Shown here: piece by piece, positions 1 through 10,183 of the stretch
Layout of the letters: each line of letters begins with the position of its first letter
Position numbering within the stretch: position 1 is the stretch's first letter
Origin: Marilutibacter spongiae
GTDB taxonomy: Bacteria > Pseudomonadota > Gammaproteobacteria > Xanthomonadales > Xanthomonadaceae
Assembly (NCBI RefSeq): GCF_014145325.1
Contig: NZ_JACHTF010000003.1
Coordinates: forward strand, 1 to 64,000
DNA: 64,000 nucleotides
Direction of reading: 5' to 3'
Notes under the pieces: generated by a model
Told to the model about the DNA's origin: nothing
The model's database searches: none
The model's input: the letters and a program-made list of their open reading frames with translations, nothing else
Program-made: the position numbers and the translations under genes

Positions 1-269
1 GGCGCCGGCGCCGTGGCGTCCGGCGGGGGCGCTTGCGCCTCGAGCGGCGGCGGGGTGGGGGCCTCCGGTGCGGTGGCCGGCGGGGCCTGGGCGGGCGCGG
101 GCCCGGCCGGTGCGTCGGCCGGGGGGGTGTTCGCGATCGCGGTCTCGCCGGACGGCGCGGCGCAGGCGCCCAGGGAGAGGATCAGGGCAGCGAAGAGCGC
201 GACCCAGGGCCGGGCGTGCCAGGTCGGGTCGAGGCGGCGCGCGGTGCGCGCTGTGGATGCATCAAGCAT
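1..269 (-). CDS. Lipoprotein of unknown function, N-terminal part (cut by window start)
   Basis: The reverse strand reads from an ATG at 269 to the window edge with no stop, giving about 89 residues. A hydrophobic stretch (WVALFAALILSLGAC) ends in a lipobox LGAC at about residue 36, so this is probably a membrane-anchored lipoprotein. After the cysteine the chain is almost only Ala and Pro, a typical flexible linker. An AGGGAG ribosome site lies 7 nt before the start. It is on the same strand as glnS and downstream of it. The functional domain lies outside the window, so no function can be given. Confidence 0.6.
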   Translation of the reverse strand, partial: MLDASTARTARRLDPTWHARPWVALFAALILSLGACAAPSGETAIANTPPADAPAGPAPAQAPPATAPEAPTPPPLEAQAPPPDATAPA

Positions 270-363
270 GGCAAGCTCCCTGCGGTTCCGGTGCCCGGCG
301 TGCCGCCGGGCGAGCCCGTGCGTGCAGGGTACGACAGCCCCCCGCACGACGTCTTCCTTGTGT

Positions 364-2127
<1,764 letters not shown>

Positions 2128-2252
2128 GCGTGGGGCACAGGCGTGGGTGGATCGCCCAGTTTAGCCGGTTACGCCGCCATGGGCGGCGTTGACGCCCCGT
2201 GCTTGACGACCGGCGTATGCTCGATTCAGCCCCCCGCGCATAAGGTGTGACG

Positions 2253-2525
2253 ATGAAGGTCGTCTATGAAGCCGCCAACCTGATCGATGCCCACCTGGTC
2301 AAGCACGCCCTGGAAGACAGGGAGATCCCCGTGTTCCTGCGCGGGGAAAACCTCGTCGGCGGCATGGGCGAGTTGCCCCTGTTCGGGGTGATCGCGGTAT
2401 GCGTGCCCGACAGCGCCTGGCCAGAGGCCAGCGAGATCGTCGCCGCGCTGCCCATCGCCGAGGCCGCTGAGGCGCCCGCCGCGGATGCCTCGCCCCTGGA
2501 CGGGGCGGACTGGGTCCCGGCCTGA
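2253..2525 (+). CDS. DUF2007 family protein (putative signal-transducing protein)
   Basis: A small acidic cytoplasmic protein of 90 residues. It begins [20 protein letters not shown], with the pattern of DUF2007: a ferredoxin-like fold that often carries 'E..L.E.GI...L.GE'. The first part (about residues 1-70) is the domain; the tail is Ala/Asp-rich. I place the start at the ATG at 2253, which has AAGGTG just upstream, rather than at the GTG at 2247. It ends 2 nt before the apt start, so the two are probably co-transcribed. The role is not established for the family; some members are annotated as PII-related. Confidence 0.8.
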   Translation: MKVVYEAANLIDAHLVKHALEDREIPVFLRGENLVGGMGELPLFGVIAVCVPDSAWPEASEIVAALPIAEAAEAPAADASPLDGADWVPA

Positions 2526-2527
2526 GC

Positions 2528-3064
2528 GTGGACGCGGTGCCCCCTTTCCAGGCCTTGCGCGACAGGGTCAGGGACGTCCCGGACTTCCCGTCGCCAGGGG
2601 TGCTGTTCCGCGACCTGACGCCGCTGCTTGCCGATCCTCGCGCGTTCGATGCATGCATCGAGGCGCTGGCCGCGCCCTGGAGCGCGGCCGGGATCGACGT
2701 GGTCTGCGGGATCGAAGCACGGGGTTTCATCTTCGGCGCCGCCCTCGCGCGACGGCTCGAGGCCGGTTTCGTGCCGCTGCGCAAGCCGGGCAAGCTGCCG
2801 CCGCCCGTGGTGGAGGTCGAATACGCGCTCGAGTACGGCGCCGACCGGCTGCAGGCCGCGGCGGGCGCGCTGCAGGGACACCGCCGCGTGTTGCTGGTCG
2901 ACGACGTGCTGGCGACCGGCGGTACCCTTGCCGCGGCGTGCCGGCTGGTCGAGCGCCTGGGCGCCGGCATCGCCGGTGCGGCGGTCGTCATCGAGATCGA
3001 ATCCCTCGCCGGGCGCACGCGGTGGCCGTGCGACACGCCGCTGCACGCTGTCCTGCGCTACTGA
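2528..3064 (+). CDS. apt: Adenine phosphoribosyltransferase
   Basis: Converts adenine and PRPP to AMP and pyrophosphate in purine salvage. The 178-residue protein carries the type I PRTase PRPP-binding signature [13 protein letters not shown] at residues 121-133, the usual length for Apt, and the N-terminal '[17 protein letters not shown]' pattern. The start is a GTG two nucleotides after the previous stop, with translational coupling likely. It is followed 56 nt later by msrA on the same strand. Confidence 0.95.
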   Translation: MDAVPPFQALRDRVRDVPDFPSPGVLFRDLTPLLADPRAFDACIEALAAPWSAAGIDVVCGIEARGFIFGAALARRLEAGFVPLRKPGKLPPPVVEVEYALEYGADRLQAAAGALQGHRRVLLVDDVLATGGTLAAACRLVERLGAGIAGAAVVIEIESLAGRTRWPCDTPLHAVLRY

Positions 3065-3120
3065 ACGAACCCGCGGCGGTCGGCGACCGTCGCCCCGTCC
3101 ACAACGATGGAGAAGGATCC

Positions 3121-3771
<651 letters not shown>

Positions 3772-3854
3772 ATACGCAAGCGCCCGGCCTTTTCCCCGCC
3801 ATCACGCCGGGGGCCGGACGCTTTGCGTCCCGTTCCCGTTCCAGGAGGTCCCCC

Positions 3855-4628
3855 GTGAAGCACCTTGCCCCCCCGCTTCTGCTCGCACTGGCCGCCATGG
3901 CCTTGTCCGCCTGCCAACCCCAGACCGCCGCGGGCGACGACGAGCGCGCCACCGCGGATGCCGCGCCGACGGCAGCGGGCATGACCGACGCGGTGACGGG
4001 GGCGGAGGCGGGCACGGATGCCGACGACATGGGGGCGCCTGAAGGCACGAGCGATGCCGACCTGGCGCCGCCCTCGATCATGTCCCCCTCTGACGTCGAT
4101 CCCGCGAGCGGTCCCTCCTTCGACTGCAGCCGCGCCAGCAGTTCGAGCGAGACGATGGTGTGCTCGGATCCCGCGCTGGCCGCGCTGGATCGCGAACTCG
4201 AGGCCGTCTATGGCCGTCGGCTGGCGGCGACTTCCGGCGCGGAACACGATCGCCTCCAGGCCATGCAGCGCGGCTGGGTCAAGGGTCGCGACGAGTGCGG
4301 CAAGGCCGAGGACACGCAGCGCTGCGTGCGCGAGGCCTACCAGACCCGCCTGGTCGAACTGCAGATCGAGGGTGGCGAGGTGATGGTGCCCACGCCCGTC
4401 GAGTTCGTCTGCGACGACAATCGGCAGCCTTTCACGGCGACCTTCTACAACGACATCGAACCCCGTGCCGCGGTGCTGACGCTGGGCAACGACCAGGCCA
4501 TCGCCATCGCCCAGCCAGCCGCCAGTGGCAGCCGCTACGGGCGCGAGGGCGTGGAGTTCCGGGAGCACCAGGGCGAAGCGACCGTCGACTTCCATGGCAC
4601 CCGCCTGAGCTGCCGCGTGGCCCAGTGA
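3855..4628 (+). CDS. Lipoprotein with LprI-like and MliC-like lysozyme-inhibitor domains
   Basis: A 257-residue predicted lipoprotein. The signal peptide ends in a lipobox LSAC with the lipid-carrying cysteine at C20. An acidic Ala/Thr/Asp linker follows. Residues about 80-170 match the LprI N-terminal/DUF1311 pattern (DCS...ETMVCSDPALAALDREL..VY, then W...R..C). Residues about 175-257 match the MliC/PliC C-type lysozyme inhibitor fold: F.C.D, LTLGND, ASGSRYG, and a closing LSCRV. The GTG at 3855 follows an AGGAGG ribosome site at 3843-3848. I infer a surface or periplasmic defence against lysozyme. The domain fusion is the unusual part; the inhibitory activity is inferred from family only. 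Confidence 0.8.
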   Translation: MKHLAPPLLLALAAMALSACQPQTAAGDDERATADAAPTAAGMTDAVTGAEAGTDADDMGAPEGTSDADLAPPSIMSPSDVDPASGPSFDCSRASSSSETMVCSDPALAALDRELEAVYGRRLAATSGAEHDRLQAMQRGWVKGRDECGKAEDTQRCVREAYQTRLVELQIEGGEVMVPTPVEFVCDDNRQPFTATFYNDIEPRAAVLTLGNDQAIAIAQPAASGSRYGREGVEFREHQGEATVDFHGTRLSCRVAQ

Positions 4629-4761
4629 GGGTGCGCGCCGGGGCCGGGGCATCCGGCGCCGGTCGACCGCGCGCGGGGCGTTCGCCCGGCACGCGCATGC
4701 GTGGATAGAATCAGGCGTCATCGCGGCCGTCGTCGCGTCCCGGCCGAGGATCTTCCATCGC

Positions 4762-6918
4762 ATGACCCGCAGCACGTGGCTCTGGCTGGTCGTCGCCACG
4801 ACCTTTGCGGCCCTCGCGGCCACCTTCCTGTTCGATCCACCGGCACCCCTGCCCCGCTTCGAGGACGCAGGACCGCCCGCCACCCCCATCGGCGGCCCGT
4901 CGCGGGTGCGCCTGCTGGCGGGCGAGGGCGTGCGCGGCACGCTCGACGGCGAGGGGCGTCGTGCCCGCTTCGCCGATCCCTGGGGCCTGGCCCTGTCGCG
5001 GGACGGCCATCTGTTCGTGGCCGACGGCGGCGAGGGCAACCGCATCCGCCGCATCGCCCCGGACGGCACCGTGGCGACGCTGGCGGGCGGGCGCGAGGGC
5101 TTCCTTGACGGCCCCGGCGGCCTGGCGGCCTTCGATACGCCCTCCGGGCTGGCGCTGGACCTGGCCGGCAACCTGTACGTCGCCGATACCGGCAACCATG
5201 CGATCCGCAAGCTGGGACCCGACGGCACGGTCAGCACGCTCGCCGGCAACGGCCGTCGTGGGTATCGCGACGGACCGGGCGCCCAGGCGCAGTTCGATGC
5301 GCCGATGGGCGTGGCGGTCGACGCCAGCGGGCGCGTGTACGTGGCCGACACCTACAACGATCGGATCCGGATGATCCAGCCCGACGGTCGCGTCTCCACC
5401 CTGGCCGGCGATGGCCGCACCGGCGCCGTCGACGGCCCCGGCGCCGTGGCCCGCTTCGATACGCCGACCGATCTCGTGGCCGGAGCCCGCGGCGAACTGT
5501 GGATCGCCGACAGCGGCAACGGTGCCATCCGCCACATGGATGGCCGCGGTCGCGTTTCGACGCCGATGACCGACGTGCCCAGCGTGCCCATTGGCCTGGC
5601 CCGGAGCCACGACGGCGTGCTCCACGTGGCCGGCATCTGGCCCAGCCGGGTCCTGCAGGTGGGCCGCGACGGCCGCTGGCGCGTCCTGGAGAGCGACGAA
5701 CGCCCGGACGCACGCTTCTCGCGGCCCGCCGGCATCGCGGTGGACCGCCGCGGCGGCGTCTTCGTGAGCGACGCGGGCGCGTACCGGGTGCATCGCCTGG
5801 TCCAGGCCGCACGCGCCTCCGGTCGCGCACGGGCGCCTGCCGTTCACGATCCGGCACGCGATGAAGGCGCGGGCTTCCCGGAACTGGGGCCTTCGCCCGG
5901 CGATCCGCTGCCGGCCACCGGCGGTCGCTGGCCGCTGCGCCCGCAGCTGGGCTGGCACGAGGTCGTGGGCACGCTCGGCGAGGTCCGCGGCAATTACCAG
6001 GGCGAAAGCCGCGACCATCTCCACGGCGGCCTGGACATCCGCGGCGACGTCGGCCAGCCGGTCCTCGCCATCGCCGACGCCAAGGTCAACCTGCCGCTGG
6101 CGACCTGGGGCCTGGATCGCCTGGGCGAGGGCTTCGCGCTCGACACCGTGCAGTACATCCACATGCGGGTCGGCCGCACGCCGCGCGGCGACCTGCTCGA
6201 TCCGGAGCGTTTCCAGCTCGTGGCGGGCGACGACGGTACGCCTGCCCGCCTGCGCGTGCGCCGCGGCGAGCGATTCCGCGCCGGCGACATGCTCGGCACG
6301 ATCAACCGCATGGCCCACGTGCACCTGGTGGCCGGCAACAGCGGCTACGAACGCAACGCGATCGCGCTGGGCTTCGTCGACTTCGCCGACCAGGTGCCGC
6401 CGCACATCGACGCGGTTGAAATCGTCGACGCGTCGGGCCGGGCGCTGGCGCGCGTCGACGGCCGGGTGGAGGTCGCACCGGGCGCCGGCGACCTGCAGAT
6501 CGTGGTCGAGGCCTGGGACCAGGTCGACGACAACCTGCCGCGTCGCCGGCTGGGCCTGTACGCGGTGGGTTACCAGTGGTTGGATGCCGCCGGCCGGCCA
6601 CTGCCGGGCTTCGACGCACCGCGCTTCAACATCGAGTTCAACCGCATGCCACCGCAGGACGATGCGGTCCTCGTGGCCTATGCACCCGGGAGCGGCATCA
6701 CCGTGCACGGCAGCGCGGTGACGCGCTTCCGCTATGCATTGGCCAACACCGTCCGCGACGGACGCATCGCGAGAGGCGCCTGGCGCCCGGACGAGATGGC
6801 GCCGGGCGACTACCTGCTGCGCGTGCATGCGCGCGACTACAGCGGCAACGAGGCCCAGGCCGGACGCGACCTGCCGGTGCGGATACTGCCGCGCTTGCAT
6901 GGGGCGGCGATGCCCTGA
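4762..6918 (+). CDS. NHL-repeat beta-propeller fused to an M23 (LytM) peptidase domain
   Basis: A 718-residue exported protein. One N-terminal membrane segment (about 5-24) may be an anchor or a signal. Residues about 45-350 hold NHL repeats of the type 'LYVADTGNHAIRKLGPDGTVSTLAG', expected to form a beta-propeller. Residues about 400-540 hold an M23-like zinc peptidase core with H421-x3-D425 (HGGLD) and H519-V-H521 (HVH), the usual zinc ligands and catalytic His. The C-terminal about 180 residues look like beta-sandwich structure. M23 enzymes cut peptidoglycan cross-links or glycine-rich peptides. The catalytic motifs look complete. The two parts are in one frame, with no sign of a frameshift. 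Function inferred: envelope hydrolase with a protein- or glycan-binding propeller. Confidence 0.8.
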   Translation: MTRSTWLWLVVATTFAALAATFLFDPPAPLPRFEDAGPPATPIGGPSRVRLLAGEGVRGTLDGEGRRARFADPWGLALSRDGHLFVADGGEGNRIRRIAPDGTVATLAGGREGFLDGPGGLAAFDTPSGLALDLAGNLYVADTGNHAIRKLGPDGTVSTLAGNGRRGYRDGPGAQAQFDAPMGVAVDASGRVYVADTYNDRIRMIQPDGRVSTLAGDGRTGAVDGPGAVARFDTPTDLVAGARGELWIADSGNGAIRHMDGRGRVSTPMTDVPSVPIGLARSHDGVLHVAGIWPSRVLQVGRDGRWRVLESDERPDARFSRPAGIAVDRRGGVFVSDAGAYRVHRLVQAARASGRARAPAVHDPARDEGAGFPELGPSPGDPLPATGGRWPLRPQLGWHEVVGTLGEVRGNYQGESRDHLHGGLDIRGDVGQPVLAIADAKVNLPLATWGLDRLGEGFALDTVQYIHMRVGRTPRGDLLDPERFQLVAGDDGTPARLRVRRGERFRAGDMLGTINRMAHVHLVAGNSGYERNAIALGFVDFADQVPPHIDAVEIVDASGRALARVDGRVEVAPGAGDLQIVVEAWDQVDDNLPRRRLGLYAVGYQWLDAAGRPLPGFDAPRFNIEFNRMPPQDDAVLVAYAPGSGITVHGSAVTRFRYALANTVRDGRIARGAWRPDEMAPGDYLLRVHARDYSGNEAQAGRDLPVRILPRLHGAAMP

Positions 6919-6929
6919 GCGGGATGACC

Positions 6930-6989
6930 CTGGGCCGGGTGTCCGTGGGCCGGATGCCCCTGAGCCGGGTGTCCGTGGGCTGGCTGAGC
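6930..6989. repeat. Two tandem copies of a 30-bp repeat
   Basis: Just after the NHL/M23 gene, a 30-bp unit is repeated at 6930-6959 and 6960-6989; the CCGGGTGTCCGTGGGC core is identical in both. A partial third unit (CTGGACAGG) follows. I see no gene here. Confidence 0.6.
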
Positions 6990-7000
6990 CTGGACAGGAC

Positions 7001-7026
7001 GAAGGCCCTGCCGGGGCAGGGCCTTC
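7001..7026. terminator. Terminator-like hairpin after the NHL/M23 gene
   Basis: A perfect 10-bp stem, GAAGGCCCTG / CAGGGCCTTC, with a 6-nt loop. It sits between the convergent NHL/M23 gene and the BON gene. There is no T-tract, so it may act in both directions or only protect the 3' ends. Confidence 0.6.
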
Positions 7027-7089
7027 GGGTGCCGGCTTCCAGGCCGCCCACTGTGTCGATGACGCGCCGCCGCGTGGGCGGCGTACTGC

Positions 7090-7470
7090 TTACTTGGAGT
7101 CGGCGTTCGACACGGTGAGGTCGCTGGTGTCGACATCGGTCACGCCCTCGGTGCTGCGGGCGATCTCGATGGCCTTGTCGATCTCGGCCTGGCTGCCCAG
7201 CGCGCCCGACATGTGGACCACGCCGTTGAGCGTGTCGACGTCGATCTCGGTGCCCTTGGTGAGGTCGTCGGCCAGCAGCTGGCTCTTCACCTTCGTGGTG
7301 ATCCAGGTATCGCCCATCGGCTGGGTCGACTCGGCGTCGTTGACGGTCTCCTCCGGCTCGGTCTGCTGCGCGGCAGGGTTGGCGACCGCGTAGCCGGTGC
7401 CGACCAGCAGCATGGCGCCCATCAGGGCGCTGGCGCCGATATTCGAGATCCGCTTGGTATTGATGCGCAT
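7090..7470 (-). CDS. Periplasmic BON-domain protein
   Basis: A 126-residue protein with a signal peptide of about 30 residues (ending ...GTGYAVANPA) and one BON domain at about residues 55-120 (TWITTKVKSQLL...DTLNGVVHMSGAL...AIEIARSTEGVTDV). BON domains bind phospholipid membranes; OsmY-type relatives are periplasmic stress proteins. The start at 7470 has GAGGAG 7 nt upstream; the longer in-frame extension lacks such a site. It belongs to a group of exported genes (barrel, fasciclin) transcribed away from the ECF/ChrR pair, which suggests envelope stress control (inference). Confidence 0.88.
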   Translation of the reverse strand: MRINTKRISNIGASALMGAMLLVGTGYAVANPAAQQTEPEETVNDAESTQPMGDTWITTKVKSQLLADDLTKGTEIDVDTLNGVVHMSGALGSQAEIDKAIEIARSTEGVTDVDTSDLTVSNADSK

Positions 7471-7773
7471 GGTGAACTCCTCGTCGTCTGTGGGATGGCC
7501 TCCGCGCGGACGACGTCGGGGGATGCGCCGTGCGGAAACTCCAGTGCCGACGCTACGCAGGCGGCGGTGAACGACGGGATATCGTGGTGTTAACGATGCG
7601 TGCGCAAGGTGTTCGCCACGCGTTCGAAACACGCGAAATCCGCGTGTATCGCGACAACGCGTCACAGTTCTGGCCCAAGCGCGGCTGAACGATCACAAGC
7701 CCGGCCGACGGTGTTCAGGCCGCGGACGGGGAACGATCCGGCCTCGCGGGAGGCCGGATCTTCGGCGCGCAGG
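7471..7773. other. Intergenic region upstream of the BON gene
   Basis: 303 bp between the barrel gene stop and the BON gene start. It holds the barrel gene terminator (7735-7760) and must hold the BON promoter. I cannot pick a convincing -35/-10 pair. No further gene is visible. Confidence 0.5.
7735..7760 (-). terminator. Hairpin terminator after the outer-membrane barrel gene
   Basis: An 11-bp perfect stem, GATCCGGCCTC / GAGGCCGGATC, with a 4-nt loop, 13 nt past the barrel gene stop on the reverse strand. There is no long T-tract after it. Confidence 0.7.
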
Positions 7774-8562
7774 TCAGAAGTCCCAGCGCGCAGAAACGCT
7801 CACCGGCACCGAGACGCGACTGCCGGTGTCGTTGATCGACGCCAGGCCCAGTCCGCCGATGGCGCTGTCGTCGTCGGACAGGTCGCCCACGTAGCGCACC
7901 CCGGTTTCGGCGGTGATGCTGAAACGGTCGTTGACCGGGATCGTGACGCCGACGTCGAGACCGCCGCTGACCGCCCAGCCCTTGTCGTAGAACGCCGCAT
8001 CGGGAATGGTGATCGCGGCGGCGGGGATCTCGAAGGTGGCATCGATGGCGTCGGTCTGGGTGGCGCCCAGCCGCGCCGCGAGGTAGGGACGCGCGGCGCC
8101 CGCGGCCATGAAGTAGTGGCGGTAGCCGAACTCGATGCTCAGCGCGCGGTAGTCGGAGAACGTGCCATAGACCGGCAGTTCCGTGGCCAGTGCGGGCACG
8201 TAGGCGCCGCCGACCTGCACCCGGCCTTCGTCGGCGCGCGCCTGGCGGATCTGCCCGAACACCTCGGCGCGGTCGCTGAGGCCGTAGCTCATTTCGAGCC
8301 CCAACGAGGTCGCCATGTCGTAGATGCGGTCGTGGCCGCGGGCACCGATCCGCAACTCGGCGTCGACGCCGGAGAGCGCCGGGTTCAGGGGGCCGAGATC
8401 GGGCACCACGGCGGTGGCACCGTCATGCACGTCGCCACTGACCGGCGCCTCCACGCCGCCGGTCAACGAGAACGAAAAGCGGCCGGCCTCGGGGCCGGCT
8501 GCTGCGGGGAGGACGGGCGCGGCGGCAATCGCCAGCGCCGGGATGAGAAGCCGTGTCTTCAT
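7774..8562 (-). CDS. Outer-membrane beta-barrel protein
   Basis: A 262-residue protein with a signal peptide (MKTRLLIPALAIAAAPVLPAAA), then alternating hydrophobic/polar strands rich in Gly and aromatic residues (LGLEMSYGLSDRAEVFGQ, SIEFGYRHYF, FSITAETGVRYVG). It ends in ARWDF, the C-terminal aromatic signal recognised by BamA. The pattern fits a small 8- to 12-strand barrel of the OmpA/OmpW-like superfamily. The substrate, if any, is unknown. It sits between the BON and fasciclin genes on the same strand, each with its own hairpin, so each may have its own promoter. Confidence 0.8.
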   Translation of the reverse strand: MKTRLLIPALAIAAAPVLPAAAGPEAGRFSFSLTGGVEAPVSGDVHDGATAVVPDLGPLNPALSGVDAELRIGARGHDRIYDMATSLGLEMSYGLSDRAEVFGQIRQARADEGRVQVGGAYVPALATELPVYGTFSDYRALSIEFGYRHYFMAAGAARPYLAARLGATQTDAIDATFEIPAAAITIPDAAFYDKGWAVSGGLDVGVTIPVNDRFSITAETGVRYVGDLSDDDSAIGGLGLASINDTGSRVSVPVSVSARWDF

Positions 8563-8669
8563 CGGATCACCTTCTTCCTTGGGAACGGGAAAGGGGGAGA
8601 CGGGAAAAGGGGGGCGACTCCGCGGAGAGGAAGCACCACGACGAGGCGCGGAGCCGCCCGTTGAAGAAC

Positions 8670-8694
8670 CCGGAGGCGGGGAGTGCGCCTCCGG
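8670..8694 (-). terminator. Hairpin terminator after the fasciclin gene
   Basis: A 9-bp perfect stem, CCGGAGGCG / CGCCTCCGG, with a 7-nt loop, 24 nt past the fasciclin stop on the reverse strand, followed there by a short T-containing stretch. Confidence 0.6.
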
Positions 8695-8717
8695 GGATGC
8701 CCTGCCCAGGAGCGAGG

Positions 8718-9260
8718 TCAGGGCATCAGAACCGTGTCGATCACGTGGATGACGCCATTGGACTGCCGCAGGTCGGTGGCCGTGACCCGTGCGCTGTTGC
8801 CCTGGGCATCGGTGAGGGCAACGCCGTCGCCCTGCAGGCGCGCGGTCAGGGGTTCGCCCTGCACGGTGGTCAAGGTGGCGCTGCCGCCGCCGGCTTCGAT
8901 CTGCTCCACCAGGGTCGCGGCGTCGACGTTGCCCGCCACCACGTGGTAGGTCAGCACGGATGCCAGCTTGGCCTTGTTGGCCGGTTCAAGCAGCGTCTCG
9001 ACCGTGCCGTCGGGCAGCGCGTCGAACGCGGCGTTGGTGGGCGCGAACACGGTGAACGGGCCCTTGCCCTTGAGGGTGTCCACGAGGCCCGCGGCCTTGA
9101 CCGCAGCGACCAGGGTGCCGTGGTCGGGCGAGGCCATGGCGCCACCGACGATATCGGTGGCGGGCCGGGTGGACGCCGCGGACGCCATGGGGGTGCCGGC
9201 GAAGGCGGTCGGGGCCAGCAGGGCAAGCGAGACTGCAAGGATGAATCGCGTGTGTTTCAT
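8718..9260 (-). CDS. Secreted fasciclin (FAS1) domain protein
   Basis: A 180-residue protein with a signal peptide (MKHTRFILAVSLALLAPTAFA) and one FAS1 domain at about residues 45-180. It shows the two conserved FAS1 blocks: GPFTVFAPTNAAFDALP and NGVIHVIDTVLMP. FAS1 domains mediate adhesion to cell surfaces or matrix. GAGGAG precedes the ATG at 9260; longer in-frame extensions lack this. It is divergent from an ECF sigma factor. A near-identical bipartite element faces each gene, so I infer control by that sigma factor. Confidence 0.93.
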   Translation of the reverse strand: MKHTRFILAVSLALLAPTAFAGTPMASAASTRPATDIVGGAMASPDHGTLVAAVKAAGLVDTLKGKGPFTVFAPTNAAFDALPDGTVETLLEPANKAKLASVLTYHVVAGNVDAATLVEQIEAGGGSATLTTVQGEPLTARLQGDGVALTDAQGNSARVTATDLRQSNGVIHVIDTVLMP

Positions 9261-9312
9261 CGAAGTCGCTCCTCGGTGCGTTGGGGGATGGCTGCTCGGC
9301 GCAGCGGCAGCC

Positions 9313-9340
9313 TGTACGCGACGCGTGGCGGATCGGATGC
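9313..9340 (-). promoter_or_regulatory. Bipartite promoter-like element facing the fasciclin gene
   Basis: Read on the reverse strand, this 28-nt element starts GCATCCGATC and ends GCGTACA. It matches the plus-strand element at 9389-9416 in 22 of 28 positions, with both ends conserved and the middle variable, as expected for an alternative sigma promoter. It lies about 55 nt before the fasciclin start. That it is an ECF promoter is inference. Confidence 0.5.
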
Positions 9341-9388
9341 AGGGCGATCGTCGGAAGCGCCACGCCGTCCGGCAGTCGACGAGCGGAG

Positions 9389-9416
9389 GCATCCGATCGG
9401 CCAAGGCATGCGTACA
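9389..9416 (+). promoter_or_regulatory. Bipartite promoter-like element facing the ECF sigma gene
   Basis: The plus-strand copy of the divergent element: GCATCCGATC, a variable middle, then GCGTACA. It lies about 130 nt before the sigma factor start and would allow autoregulation. The GATC and CGTA blocks recall, from memory, promoters used by ChrR-controlled ECF sigma factors. I cannot confirm the spacing. Confidence 0.5.
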
Positions 9417-9547
9417 ACCCCCCAGGCCATATCGCGAGATGCCGCCATGCCCTTCCAGACCAGACGCCCGACGAGCCGCCTTCGCGCTTTGCTGCGTGCA
9501 TCCACGGGACTTGACCGCTGCACGCGCCAGCGTCGTCCGGCACCCCT

Positions 9548-10183
9548 ATGATGGCCGCTGACCTCGACACCGGAAGGGTGGCGGCCTTCGGGCCGGCCAG
9601 ACGCTTGAATCGATCGCGCCAGTCCAGACCCGACGACGCCGGCTATTGGGCCGGGCAGATCGCGCGCGTGGCGCAGCAGCAGGACCGCGAGTGCTTCCTG
9701 CGCATCCACGACCACTTCGCGCCGCGCCTGCAGCGCTACATGCTCGGCCTCGGGGTCGCCCCCGCGCAGGCGGAAGAGCTGGTCCAGGACGTCATGCTCA
9801 AGGTCTGGCGTCGCGCGCGCCTGTTCGATCCAGCGCGCGCCCATTTCTCGACCTGGTTGTTCCGCATCGCGCGCAACCTGCACATCGACCACCTGCGCCG
9901 GCAGCCGCACTGGCTGCCGGTGGACGACGGCCTGGAGTACCTGGAGCGCCAGGAAGGCGACCGGGACGACGAAGGGCCGGACGCCGTGGCCGACCATGCC
10001 GGGCTCGGCGACGCGATCGACCGGCTGCCGGCCGCGCAGGCACGGTTGCTGCGCATGTCCTACCTGGAATCCAAGAGCCACAGCGAGATCGCCAGTGAGC
10101 TGGGGATGCCCCTGGGTACCGTCAAATCCAACCTGCGTCGCTCGTTCGAGAAGCTCAAGGACGCACTGAGGCCGCCCCTATGA
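9548..10183 (+). CDS. ECF-type RNA polymerase sigma factor (ChrR-partnered)
   Basis: A 211-residue group IV sigma factor. Region 2 is at about residues 50-115 (FLRIHDHFAPRLQRY...AEELVQDVMLKVWRRA..F...FSTWLFRIARNLHIDHLRR). Region 4 is at about 155-205 (LPAAQARLLRMSYLESKSHSEIASELGMPLGTVKSNLRR). An approximately 35-residue basic extension precedes region 2. The stop overlaps the next ATG (ATGA), so sigma and anti-sigma are translationally coupled. No clear ribosome site precedes the ATG at 9548. In related systems the sigma factor responds to singlet oxygen or peroxide; here the signal is unknown. Confidence 0.94.
   Translation: MMAADLDTGRVAAFGPARRLNRSRQSRPDDAGYWAGQIARVAQQQDRECFLRIHDHFAPRLQRYMLGLGVAPAQAEELVQDVMLKVWRRARLFDPARAHFSTWLFRIARNLHIDHLRRQPHWLPVDDGLEYLERQEGDRDDEGPDAVADHAGLGDAIDRLPAAQARLLRMSYLESKSHSEIASELGMPLGTVKSNLRRSFEKLKDALRPPL

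Noticed and set aside
6924-7118. Small plus-strand frame encoding the 30-bp repeats
   Set aside because: No ribosome site, runs into the antisense of the BON gene and over a terminator hairpin.
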